This document shows, piece after piece, positions 16,651 to 24,588 of a stretch of DNA of 64,000 nt. The stretch lies in assembly GCF_009707485.1 (NCBI RefSeq), contig NZ_CP046121.1, positions 2,728,001-2,792,000 of the forward strand, in the 5' to 3' direction. The first letter of the stretch is position 1; each line of letters opens with the position of its first letter. The notes beneath the pieces were generated by a model. The model was not told the DNA's origin and did not search any database. It saw only the letters and a program-made list of their open reading frames with translations. This DNA is from Nostocoides sp. HKS02. GTDB taxonomy: Bacteria > Actinomycetota > Actinomycetes > Actinomycetales > Dermatophilaceae. The position numbers and the translations under genes were made by a program.

Positions 16651-17652
16651 ATGCCCACCTTTTCCCCGTTTCGCACGGGCGCGTATGCCGCGCTTGCGGT
16701 CCTCGTCGTTGTCGGCGTGACCCTGCTCATCGCTTCGCCGTTCGACCGCACCGCCGGCGGTGAGGTTGCGGTCGTCCGCAACGGTGGTCCCCTGGACAAT
16801 CGCCAGTTCCGCCAGGTGATCCTGCCGGGGTCAGGGCTCACCTACTCGGGCATGTTCTCCGAGTCGCACAAGTACCCGGCGCAGCAACGCTTCTACACGA
16901 TCACGTCCGACTCCAAGCGGGGCGATCGCGCGGGTGTCGACGTGGAGCAGGACCCGACCGCCGACGGGGTCGAGATCGGCGTCGAGGGCACGATCTACTT
17001 CAACCTCAACATCGACCAAGCCGCCCTGCACCAGTTCGACGACAAGTACGGCACGCGCAAGTACCTCGGGCTCGACGGCCAGTACCGCTACGCCTGGGAT
17101 GGCGAGGACGGCTGGAACTCCTTCCTCGACACCATCGTGCGGCCGGTCATCAGCAACGACCTTCGCCAGCAGGTCGGTGACTTCCAGTGCGCCGAGCTGC
17201 AGGCCTCCTGTGCGCTCGTGCAGGCCGGGGCGATCGCCGCATCGAACGCGAACTCCTCCGCGACCGCGGCCGCCGTCTTCAACGGTTCGACCGGCAAGCA
17301 GAACAACGTGAACATCCAGAAGATCCAGGCGTCGATCAACTCCTCGCTGGAGGACGATCTCAACACGACGCTCGGTGGCCGGTTCATCACGAACGTGCGG
17401 TTCAACCTCGCCAAGATCACGTTGCCGACCAAGGTGCAGGCCGCGATCGAGGAGGCCCAGGCCGAGTTCGCCGGCGTCTCCAAGTCGCAGGCCCGCGTGG
17501 CCCAGGCCAAGGCAGACGCCCTGGCCAACGAGCAGCGCCAGAAGGGCTACCAGCAGTGTCCGGCCTGCGCGACCATCGACACGCTCAAGGCCATCCCGCC
17601 GAGCGTGACCACGTTCGCGCCGGGTGCGGGGTTCGCCGTCACGAGCAAATAG
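16651..17652 (+). CDS. SPFH (band 7/prohibitin)-domain membrane protein
   Basis: A 333-aa protein with one N-terminal membrane segment (about 10-30, AYAALAVLVVVGVTLLI) followed by an SPFH domain (about 40-290). The late coiled region (VQAAIEEAQAEFAGVSKSQARVAQAKADALANEQR) is typical of flotillin/stomatin-like scaffolds that oligomerise at the membrane. The end carries a Cys pair in QQCPACATID (about 307), reminiscent of a CxxC site, plus two more cysteines near 185-193. No NfeD-type partner or protease gene adjoins it. The 194-base gap upstream (16457-16650) holds one CGGCATAC copy and no clear promoter. Confidence 0.8.
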   Translation: MPTFSPFRTGAYAALAVLVVVGVTLLIASPFDRTAGGEVAVVRNGGPLDNRQFRQVILPGSGLTYSGMFSESHKYPAQQRFYTITSDSKRGDRAGVDVEQDPTADGVEIGVEGTIYFNLNIDQAALHQFDDKYGTRKYLGLDGQYRYAWDGEDGWNSFLDTIVRPVISNDLRQQVGDFQCAELQASCALVQAGAIAASNANSSATAAAVFNGSTGKQNNVNIQKIQASINSSLEDDLNTTLGGRFITNVRFNLAKITLPTKVQAAIEEAQAEFAGVSKSQARVAQAKADALANEQRQKGYQQCPACATIDTLKAIPPSVTTFAPGAGFAVTSK

Positions 17653-17654
17653 TG

Positions 17655-17670
17655 CGGGGCGGCCGCCCCG
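17655..17670. terminator. palindromic hairpin between convergent genes
   Basis: CGGGGCGGCCGCCCCG is a perfect 16-base palindrome, three bases after the SPFH stop and 16 before the end of the oppositely oriented lipoprotein gene. Its position fits a bidirectional terminator. There is no T-run, as is common in high-GC actinobacteria. Confidence 0.45.
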
Positions 17671-17685
17671 GATGCGCGGCGGCCG

Positions 17686-18474
17686 TCAGGAGGTGGCCGT
17701 CGAGTCAGCGCCGAGCACCGAGGTCGCCTTGTCGACCGACACGCTGGTGGCCCCGTCGACATCGTCAGCCGTCGCGGCGATGAAGTTGAGCGCCAGGACG
17801 GTGTCCGCGACGCCGGTGGAGACCATCATCAGCTCCATGCCGTCGAGCGGGCCACCTGAGGCGGTCAGGCGAATGGCCAAGGGGTCGGCGCCGTACTTCG
17901 GCGGGTTCACGATCCGGACCGTCATCGTGGACGTCCCGGCGCCGGGCACGGTGACGGCGACCTGGTCGCACGCGGAGGCGGCGCGCCTCAGGGTGGACTG
18001 CAGGGCGCTCACCGCCGCGGCACCCCCGAGGGCGTCCAGGCTCTCGTCGATGAACGGGCCCGACTGCCCGGCAGAGAAGGCGATGTGAGCGCTGGCCTTG
18101 GAGCCCGGCGCGGCGGTGAGGTTGGCCACGTGCACGAACGTCGCGCACTTCGGGTTCTTCGAGGTGACCTTGGGGTTGTTGTTGTTGGACGACTCCGGTT
18201 CCACGGCGAACCCGGTCGGCAGGTCGCTCAGTTCCATCAGCGCCTTCTTGAGCCCGGCGGCGGTCCGCGGTGCGGCGGTCCGCGGTGCGGCGATGGCGCT
18301 GGTCGTCGTCGAGGGCATAGTGGAGGGCATGGTGGAGGGCGTGGCCGGCGCAGGCGTGGCGCTCGTCGAGCTGGTCGCGCTCGCTTTCGGGGCAGAAGTC
18401 CCCGAACAGGCGGCCGTCGTGACGACGGCGGCAAGGGCAACGGCGACGAATGCTGAACGGCGGCTGGGAGTCAC
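17686..18474 (-). CDS. secreted lipoprotein of unknown function
   Basis: A 262-aa protein with a lipoprotein signal: a basic start, a hydrophobic core, and the lipobox TTAAC with Cys23 as the lipidation site. Residues 25-75 form a Ser/Thr/Pro/Ala-rich linker containing short repeats (STMPSTMPSTTTS and APRTAAPRTAA, each with its own DNA repeat near 18262-18345). The rest resembles actinobacterial sensor-type extracellular lipoprotein domains: a PTGF motif, a Cys in NPKCATFVHV and another in ASACDQVAV, probably disulfide-bonded. It is anchored outside the membrane. The gene converges on the SPFH gene. Confidence 0.78.
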   Translation of the reverse strand: MTPSRRSAFVAVALAAVVTTAACSGTSAPKASATSSTSATPAPATPSTMPSTMPSTTTSAIAAPRTAAPRTAAGLKKALMELSDLPTGFAVEPESSNNNNPKVTSKNPKCATFVHVANLTAAPGSKASAHIAFSAGQSGPFIDESLDALGGAAAVSALQSTLRRAASACDQVAVTVPGAGTSTMTVRIVNPPKYGADPLAIRLTASGGPLDGMELMMVSTGVADTVLALNFIAATADDVDGATSVSVDKATSVLGADSTATS

Positions 18475-18591
18475 CCGTGGAGATTAGCCGTCGGGCCGCA
18501 TTCCCGCGCGGCTTCCCGTCGCCTTCCCGTCGCCCTCCCATCGCCTTCGCGTCCCAGCGCCCCCGCGCCAACCTGGCGGCCGAGCACTCGA

Positions 18592-18637
18592 TCGGTCATT
18601 ACTGTCGGTCAGTACGGTCGGTCACGGCGGTCGGGCA
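18592..18637 (+). promoter_or_regulatory. 13-bp direct repeats upstream of the RelA/SpoT-type gene
   Basis: TCGGTCA occurs at 18592, 18605 and 18618, exactly 13 bases apart, and a partial copy TCGGGCA follows at 18631. The consensus unit is TCGGTCANNNCNG. The array ends 15 bases before the GTG start at 18652, so it overlaps the expected promoter or leader. An embedded inverted repeat, TACTG(N5)CAGTA at 18600-18614, adds to the impression of a multi-site operator. Confidence 0.5.
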
Positions 18638-18651
18638 ATAGCCTGTGGGGC

Positions 18652-19665
18652 GTGAGCGAGGACGAGGAGCGCCGGCAGGACGCCGTGCAGGAGGCAGTGC
18701 AGCGGTATGCCGCGGTGCAGCCGGAGCTGCGTCAGGTCGCCGACGGGTTCGTCGCCCTCGTGACCGCGTTGCTGGACGACGCCGGCATCAACTACGTCAG
18801 CGTGACCGGGCGGGCCAAGAGCGTCGCCTCCTTTGCCGGGAAGGCCGCCCGCACCGTCGACGGCGCGCCGGCCTACCCCGACCCGCTCAGGGACGTCACC
18901 GACCAGGTCGGGGTACGGGTCGTCACTTACCTGCACGGCGACGTCACGGCGGTGGCCGACCTGTTGGCCGACCAGCTCAGCGTGCTCGACGACCGCGACA
19001 TGGGTCAGGAGACCGCGCGGCAGGGCCGGTTCGGCTACGCCAGCCGCCACCTGCTCGTGGCGGTCGACCCCGTCAAGGGCGTCCCGGCGGCATACGACAC
19101 CGTGAGGGCGCGCAGCGCTTCGGTGCAGATCCGCACGATCCTGCAGCACGCCTGGGCCGAGTTCGAGCACGACGTGCGGTACAAGGGGACCATCCCCGAG
19201 GAGCACGTCCCGGACCTCGACCGGCGGTTCACGCTGGCGGCCGGGCTGCTCGAGCTGGCCGACCGTGAGTTCTCCGCCATCCGCGACCGGCTGCAGGCCA
19301 CCATGGGCGACCAGCACCTGACCATCGACGAGAGCGACCCGCGGATCAGCGCATCCGACCTCGCGACCTTCCTCGCGGGCCGCTTCCAGGACGCCGGCTG
19401 GTCGCGCACCGACCACTACGCCTGGATCTCGGGGCTGCTGCTCGAGCTCGGTATCAGCTCGCTCGACGAGCTCGCGGGGCTGCTGTCCTCGATCGACGCC
19501 CCGGGCATCAACGCGCGGATGGCGTATCGCTACCCCGCCGGAGCCGTCCGCCGGCTCGACGACGCGCTGCTGGCGGTCTTCGGCACCCGGTACCTCGCCC
19601 TGCACGGCAACCTCCACCGCGAGCAGGCGCTCACCACCCGGCTGGAGAAGCTGCGCGCGCAGTGA
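18652..19665 (+). CDS. RelA/SpoT-type (p)ppGpp synthetase domain protein
   Basis: A 337-aa protein with a single RelA/SpoT nucleotidyltransferase domain and no HD hydrolase, TGS or ACT domains. Synthetase landmarks include the Arg/Lys substrate region (SVTGRAKSVASFAGKAAR, about 45-62), DQVGVRVVTYLHGD (about 85-98), GFGYASRHLLV and VQIRTILQHAWAEFEHD (about 155-171). It should make (p)ppGpp or a related alarmone from ATP and GDP/GTP. It is longer than the small synthetases RelP/RelQ because of a helical C-terminal half of unknown role. The start is GTG. The upstream 13-bp repeat array suggests dedicated control. Confidence 0.85.
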   Translation: MSEDEERRQDAVQEAVQRYAAVQPELRQVADGFVALVTALLDDAGINYVSVTGRAKSVASFAGKAARTVDGAPAYPDPLRDVTDQVGVRVVTYLHGDVTAVADLLADQLSVLDDRDMGQETARQGRFGYASRHLLVAVDPVKGVPAAYDTVRARSASVQIRTILQHAWAEFEHDVRYKGTIPEEHVPDLDRRFTLAAGLLELADREFSAIRDRLQATMGDQHLTIDESDPRISASDLATFLAGRFQDAGWSRTDHYAWISGLLLELGISSLDELAGLLSSIDAPGINARMAYRYPAGAVRRLDDALLAVFGTRYLALHGNLHREQALTTRLEKLRAQ

Positions 19666-19683
19666 CCCGGCTACGGTGGCTGC

Positions 19684-21133
19684 GTGAAACGCGCCATCGC
19701 AGCCCTGTTCGTGGTCCTCGTCGGGCTGCTGTATGCCGCCTTGCCGGCGACCAGCGCGGGCGCCGCCCCGGCATCCGCTCCGCGGGCGACCGGCATACCG
19801 AAGGTGCTGCGCGTGGGGACCGAAGGGGTCTACGCCCCGTTCAGCTACCACGACGCCAAGGGCAACCTCACCGGCTTCGACATCGACGTGATGAACGCGA
19901 TCGGCAAGCGTCTCGGCGTGCAGGTCCAGTACGTCGAGACGCCGTGGGACTCGATGTTCGCGGCGCTGCAGGCGGGTCGGTTCGACCTCGTCGCCAACGA
20001 GGTGACGTTCAACGCGAAGCGCCAGGCGCTGTACGACCTGAGCGACCCCTACGTCACCACCACCGGGGTGGTCGTCGTCAAGTCCGACAACACCTCCATC
20101 AAGGGCCTCGCCGACCTCAGGGGCAAGCGGGCAGCCGAGAACCTCACGAGCAACTGGTCCGACGTCGCCAAGGGGGCCGGCGCCAGCATCGTCGGCGTCG
20201 AGGGCATGACCGAGGCCATCGAGAACCTCAAGCAGGGCCGGGTCGACGTCCTGGTCAACGACAAGCTCGCGATCCAGAACTACCTCGCCACCAACCCGGA
20301 CGCCGGGGTGAAGGTCGTTGCGCAGACCAGCGACGTGAGCACGTCCGTGCTCGCCGCCCGCCGGGGCTCGGGGTACCTCCCGGAGCTCAACAAGGCCATC
20401 GCGGCCCTCAAGGCCGACGGCACGCTGAGCTCGATCTACGACACGTACTTCACGGCATCGGTGGCGCCCCCGAGCAAGTGGCAGCTCGTCGAGGACAACG
20501 CGTGGCCGATGCTGCGGGCGACGATCACGACGACGATCCCCCTGACGATCATCAGCTTCGCCATCGGGCTGGTCATCGCCCTCGGCATCGGGCTGATGCG
20601 CATGTCGACCCACCCGGTGGTGTCCGGAGCCGGGCGTCTCTACATCTCGCTGATCCGTGGGACTCCACTGCTGGTCCAGCTTGTTCCTCATCTTCTATGC
20701 GCTGCCCGAGCTGGGCGTGCGCATCAACCCGTTCCCCGCGGCGGTGATCGCCTTCAGCCTCAACGTCGGTGGGTATGCCGCGGAGATCATCCGCGCCTCG
20801 ATCGAGAGCCTGCCGCGCGGCCAGTGGGAGGCGGCGAGCACCGTGGGCATGGACTACGCGACCACGCTGCGTCGGGTGATCCTGCCGCAGGCGGCCCGCA
20901 CGGCCGTGCCGCCGCTGTCCAACACGCTGATCTCGCTGGTGAAGGACACCTCGCTCGCCTCGACCATCCTGGTCGTCGAGCTGCTGCGTCAGGCGCAGAT
21001 CGCTGCTGCGCCAACGTTCCAGTTCTTCGCGATGTACGGCGTCGCCGCCATCTACTACTGGGTGATCTGCCTGGGGTTGTCCGCCGTCCAGTCCCGCACT
21101 GAGACCCGACTGAACAGGTTCGTCGCAGCATGA
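19684..21133 (+). CDS. amino-acid ABC transporter: fused binding protein and permease (frame broken once)
   Basis: One polypeptide of 482 aa after correction. Residues 1-27 are a signal peptide. Residues about 38-265 are a family-3 extracellular binding protein (LRVGTEGVYAPFSYHDAKGN; GFDIDVMNAIGKRLG). Residues about 280-482 are a His/Glu/Gln/Arg-type permease with the ATPase-docking loop ASTVGMDYATTLRRVILPQA. The frame breaks at 20679-20685 (GCTTGTT for GCTGTT) inside GTPLLVQL/FLIFYALPE. The fusion tethers the binding protein to the membrane, like GlnP-type systems. Cystine or another polar amino acid is a likely substrate, by analogy to TcyABC. It overlaps the ATPase gene by ATGA. Confidence 0.87.
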
Positions 21134-21924
21134 CCGACTCCACAGCCCACCTCGTCGAGGCCCAGCACCTGGCCAAGTCGTTCGGTGACCACGAGGTCAT
21201 CACGGACATCTCGTTCACCGTCGACGCCGGCACCGTCACCTGCATCATCGGGCCCTCGGGCTCGGGCAAGACCACCCTCCTGCGTTCGCTCAACGGCCTG
21301 GAGATCCCGGACCGGGGTGTCGTGCGTGTCGGTGAGGTCACCGTGGATTTCGCCACGGTGACGCCGGGGCCGCGCGGCAGGCTGTCGCGCGCTCAGCGCG
21401 ACCTGCTCGCCCGGCTGCGCGCCCAGAGCGGCATGGTGTTCCAGGCGCACCACCTGTTTCCCCACATGACGGCGCTCGAGAACGTCGTCGAGGGTCCGGT
21501 CGTCGTGCAGGGTGAGTCCGTGGCCGACGCCAGACAGCGGGCTGCCGCGCTCCTCGACAAGGTGGGTCTCGCGGCGCACGCCGACAAGTACCCGTACCAG
21601 CTCTCCGGTGGTCAGCAGCAGCGGGTGGGGATCGCGCGGGCGCTGGCCCTGCGGCCGAGCCTGGTGCTCTTCGACGAGCCGACCTCGGCGCTCGACCCCG
21701 AGCTGGTGGGCGACGTCCTCGGTGTCATGAAGAGCCTGGCCGCGGAGGGCTGGACGATGGTCGTGGTCACCCACGAGCTGCGTTTCGCCCAACAGGTGGC
21801 CGACCAGGTGCTGTTCATCGACGGCGGGGTGATCGTCGAGCAGGGCCCGCCGCAGGAGGTCATCGCTCGACCGCAGCACCCCCGAACGCAGGCGTTCCTC
21901 ACCCGACTGCTCGAGCCGATCTGA
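21130..21924 (+). CDS. amino-acid ABC transporter ATP-binding protein
   Basis: A 264-aa ABC ATPase of the polar amino-acid class. Walker A is GPSGSGKTT (about 40-48), the signature is QLSGGQQQRVGIARAL, Walker B is PSLVLFDEPTSALDPE, and the switch His is in VVTHE. The PRGRLSRAQRDLLARLRAQ insert between Walker A and the Q-loop is longer than in GlnQ. It is coupled by ATGA to the fused permease, so the importer probably consists of this ATPase dimer and a dimer of the fused protein. A 63-base gap with one CGGCATAC copy follows. Confidence 0.93.
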   Translation: MTDSTAHLVEAQHLAKSFGDHEVITDISFTVDAGTVTCIIGPSGSGKTTLLRSLNGLEIPDRGVVRVGEVTVDFATVTPGPRGRLSRAQRDLLARLRAQSGMVFQAHHLFPHMTALENVVEGPVVVQGESVADARQRAAALLDKVGLAAHADKYPYQLSGGQQQRVGIARALALRPSLVLFDEPTSALDPELVGDVLGVMKSLAAEGWTMVVVTHELRFAQQVADQVLFIDGGVIVEQGPPQEVIARPQHPRTQAFLTRLLEPI

Positions 21925-21987
21925 TAGCCGACTGTCAGTGCCGCGGCATACGCTGCGAGGACCCAGCCCATCCACCAAGGAGCATCC

Positions 21988-22407
21988 ATGGCCTCCCGAC
22001 TCAACCCGTACATCAGCTTCTCCGACAACGCTCGTCAGGCCCTCGAGTTCTACAAGGACGTCTTCGGCGGCAAGCTCGAGCTCAGCACGTTTGCCGACCT
22101 CGGTCAGGCCGACGCGGGCGACCTGATCATGCACGGCGCCCTGGAGACCGACCAGGGCTTCTCGCTCATGGGCGCTGACACCCCGCCCGGCATGGAGCGT
22201 CGCGAGGGCAGCGCCATCAGCATCAGCCTGAGCGGCGACGACGCCGAGCTGCGCGACTACTTCACCAAGCTCTCCTCCGGTGGCACGGTGACGATGCCCC
22301 TCGAGAAGCAGGTCTGGGGCGACGAGTTCGGCATGTGCGTCGACCAGTTCGGCATTGCCTGGATGGTCAACGTGTCCAGCGGCGAGCAGGCGGCCGCCGC
22401 GCAGTGA
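21988..22407 (+). CDS. VOC-family protein (PhnB/glyoxalase fold)
   Basis: A 139-aa vicinal-oxygen-chelate fold protein starting MASRLNPYISFSDNARQALEFYKDVFGG, the typical PhnB-like opening. Later landmarks are DQGFSLMGADTPP, KQVWGDEFGMCVDQFGIAWMVN. A good Shine-Dalgarno (AAGGAG, seven bases before the ATG) supports the start. Members of this clade are of unknown activity and often lack a full metal site. It is separate from the amino-acid transporter operon and converges on the exosortase gene. Confidence 0.85.
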   Translation: MASRLNPYISFSDNARQALEFYKDVFGGKLELSTFADLGQADAGDLIMHGALETDQGFSLMGADTPPGMERREGSAISISLSGDDAELRDYFTKLSSGGTVTMPLEKQVWGDEFGMCVDQFGIAWMVNVSSGEQAAAAQ

Positions 22408-22428
22408 GCTCCAGGCTCCGTGGCCCGG

Positions 22429-23061
22429 TCACCGGCCTGCGGAGCCCGAGCGGCCCGGTCGTGGCCGGTTCAGCCCACGACCGGGGCCGCGGTGCCGGCC
22501 GCGCCCCGCGCGTCCGACCCGCTGGTAGAGACCTCGGGGGTCTGCTCCACCCACGAGGAGTCGGACCGAGACGACCAGCGCAGCGGCGAAGCCGAGGATG
22601 GCAAAGATCGAGCCCACGAGGAAGTGGCTGATCTCGAAGCCGTGGGCGAGCCCCCACACCGACGTGGCCCAGGCGATGCCGGTGAGCCTGATGACGTTGA
22701 CGGCCACGAGCATGGCGGACCCGGCGGTGGCCGCGGCAGCGACCCGAGCCACGGGAACGGGGCTGCGCGCGGCAATGGCAGCCATGATGAGCAGGAACGG
22801 CGCCAGGAGCACCACCGTGGTGCATCCGGTCGTGATCTTGAGCCCAAGGGCGTCCTTGGTGCCCAGTCCGAAGAAGACCACGTCGCCCACCGCCCTCGAT
22901 GCGCCAGTGCGCGTGAGCATGCCCACCAGGGGTCCTGCGCAGCGCGCCTCGAACGCCCGGACCGCTTCGTTCTCGACCACCAACAGCACGGCCAGCGCCG
23001 CGAGCAGCCCCGCCGGCACCAGCCGGGCTCGTGATGATCGAGCGGCGGCGACCTCAGACAT
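22429..23061 (-). CDS. exosortase/archaeosortase-family transmembrane protease
   Basis: A 210-aa polytopic membrane protein. The catalytic triad pattern of exosortases is visible: Cys80 in KITTGCTTVVLLAPFLL, Arg125 in AVNVIRLTGIA, and His140/His146 in LAHGFEISHFLVGS, each inside or next to a hydrophobic segment. These enzymes cut surface proteins at a C-terminal sorting signal and may attach them to a lipid or glycan. The ATG at 23061 overlaps the glycosyltransferase stop. If CCC at 22550-22552 has one extra C, the protein would instead end at 22470 with an acidic/Ser tail, which looks more natural. The subtype is not assigned. Confidence 0.78.
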   Translation of the reverse strand: MSEVAAARSSRARLVPAGLLAALAVLLVVENEAVRAFEARCAGPLVGMLTRTGASRAVGDVVFFGLGTKDALGLKITTGCTTVVLLAPFLLIMAAIAARSPVPVARVAAAATAGSAMLVAVNVIRLTGIAWATSVWGLAHGFEISHFLVGSIFAILGFAAALVVSVRLLVGGADPRGLYQRVGRAGRGRHRGPGRGLNRPRPGRSGSAGR

Positions 23062-24407
23062 CGAGGGCGACCGGGCCTGCGACGAGCGGTTCGGCATTGC
23101 GCCGAGTCTTGGCCCACCCGGTGCGACCGGAGAGCATCCGGCCGAAGGCCCGCACGGTGGTGGGGTAGGTGTAGGTGAGGTAGGCGGCATACTCCAGACC
23201 GAGCAGGACCGAGCGGAGCCGGCTCATGCCGGGGTCCACGACGCGGCGGTACAACGGACCCCAGAGCGCGAACGGACCGACCCCCGTCACGACCGTGACC
23301 ACCCCCAGGAACCAGAAGCTCTGGGCGAAGGCGGCCGGACCGCCCGGGAAGTTCCACGCCTTGACGGCGAACACGGCATACAGCAAGGGCCAGTAGAGCA
23401 CCCCGAACAGCTGCGTCCACGGCGCGATGAGGAAGTACGCGGCCTCGAGCGCTCCGGCGGTGCTGAGGTGGCGCGACTGGAGGATCGGGGTCAGGTACCT
23501 CCGCGAGCACTGCATGCCGCCCTGGGCCCACCGGGTGCGCTGGGCGATCAGCCGACGCAGGCTCTCGACGGCCTCCTGCTCGACCTCGGCGCGGAACACG
23601 AAGCGGTTCTGGTACCCGGCGAGGAGGATGTGCAACCCCAGCTCGTAGTCCTCCAACAGCGCTCCATGCCAGGGCGCGTCGTGTGCCTCGGCGAGCTCGT
23701 CGAGCATGGACAGCCGGCTGAACTGCCCGTTACCGCCGAGCCCAACGGACCCGGTCTTCTCCCGGAGCATCTGCATCGCCGAGATGGTTCCCACGAACTC
23801 GAGGTCCTGCATGCGCACCAGGAAACGGGCAAACCGGGCCCCCAGGACCGAGGATGCCGGGCCGTCGCCACGACCGAAGCGGTTGGACATCCGCACCGAG
23901 ATCTGGACCCCGCCGACCTTGGGATCGCCGAAGACCCGGTCGCCCGCGACCAGGTCCAACACGTCGGGGGCCAGCGCGCCGTCGGCGTCGACGACGCCAC
24001 GATCACGCGGGCCGGGTCCTCGTCAGGGGGAGCCATCGCCGCAGGGCGGTGTATGCCGCGTTGAGCGCGTCACCCTTACCGGTGCGCGCGTGCGGGCGGC
24101 GGCGTTGCACGAGGTGGACCCGCGGATCGGTGGCGAGCGCCTGGACGATCCGCGCAGTGCGGTCCTCGCTGTCGTCGTCGATCACCCACACGTGCGTCGT
24201 GGGGAAGTCGCGCAGCATCCGGGTGATGGTCGAGGCGATCACGACCTCCTCGTCGCGAGCGGGGATCAGGATGTGCCACTCGAACGCGGCCGGATCGCCG
24301 GGGACGTCGGGTTGCTGCCGCAGGTACGGCACGACGATCGTGCCGACGTACCCGATGAAGAGGACCACCGCGAACAGGGACAGGCCCTGGAGCAGTGCCG
24401 TGATCAC
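23054..24407 (-). CDS. membrane family-2 glycosyltransferase (frame broken)
   Basis: About 451 aa if two missing bases are restored. The N-terminal membrane helix is followed by the GT2 nucleotide-sugar fold: HILIPARDEEVVIASTI, WVIDDDSEDRT, then the DxD motif in VVDADGALAPDV. The acceptor/processivity region has LLEDYELGLHILLAG and QRTRWAQGGMQC (a QxxRW motif), then several membrane helices. N- and C-terminal parts lie in different frames; shortfalls at the G5 run 24026-24030 and at 23997-23998 would restore PPDEDPARVIVGVVDADG. The GTG start overlaps the small-peptide stop. It probably builds a surface polysaccharide. Confidence 0.75.
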
Positions 24408-24583
24408 GACGGCGACGTGCGCCGCAGGTAGGCCACGCGCGCCAGCGCTGCCCCCACGACGACCAGAGCCAGGCCGAGGGCGACCAACACCGGCGTGCCG
24501 CCGGCCCCCGTCATGGCCAGGGTGCTGCTACCAGCGACGACTCCGACGCCAGCGCCGGGAAGTCCGATCGAACTCGAGTACAT
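24404..24583 (-). CDS. 59-aa surface peptide with LAxTG-like tail
   Basis: A very small protein within a coupled operon. It begins MYSSSIGLPGAGVG, has LAMTGAGG at residues 22-29, a hydrophobic helix (about 31-50) and a basic end YLRRTSPS. That order (short motif, helix, Arg-Arg) is how sortase and exosortase sorting signals look. It lies five bases after wecB, and its stop overlaps the glycosyltransferase GTG by four bases, which strongly supports translation. It could be a sorted surface peptide or a small membrane subunit. I know of no named family for it. Confidence 0.6.
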   Translation of the reverse strand: MYSSSIGLPGAGVGVVAGSSTLAMTGAGGTPVLVALGLALVVVGAALARVAYLRRTSPS

Positions 24584-24588
24584 GCCGG

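Noticed and set aside
16466..16720. Small plus-strand gene upstream of the SPFH gene
   Set aside because: It overlaps the SPFH start in another frame, has no family features and no convincing ribosome-binding site.
18592..18637. Plasmid-type iterons or a replication origin
   Set aside because: No rep or partition gene is near, and the array sits in a promoter position before a chromosomal RelA/SpoT-type gene.
18622..20691. A 689-aa minus-strand open frame
   Set aside because: It mirrors the RelA/SpoT and ABC genes in a high-GC antisense frame and shows no domain, ribosome-binding site or plausible composition.
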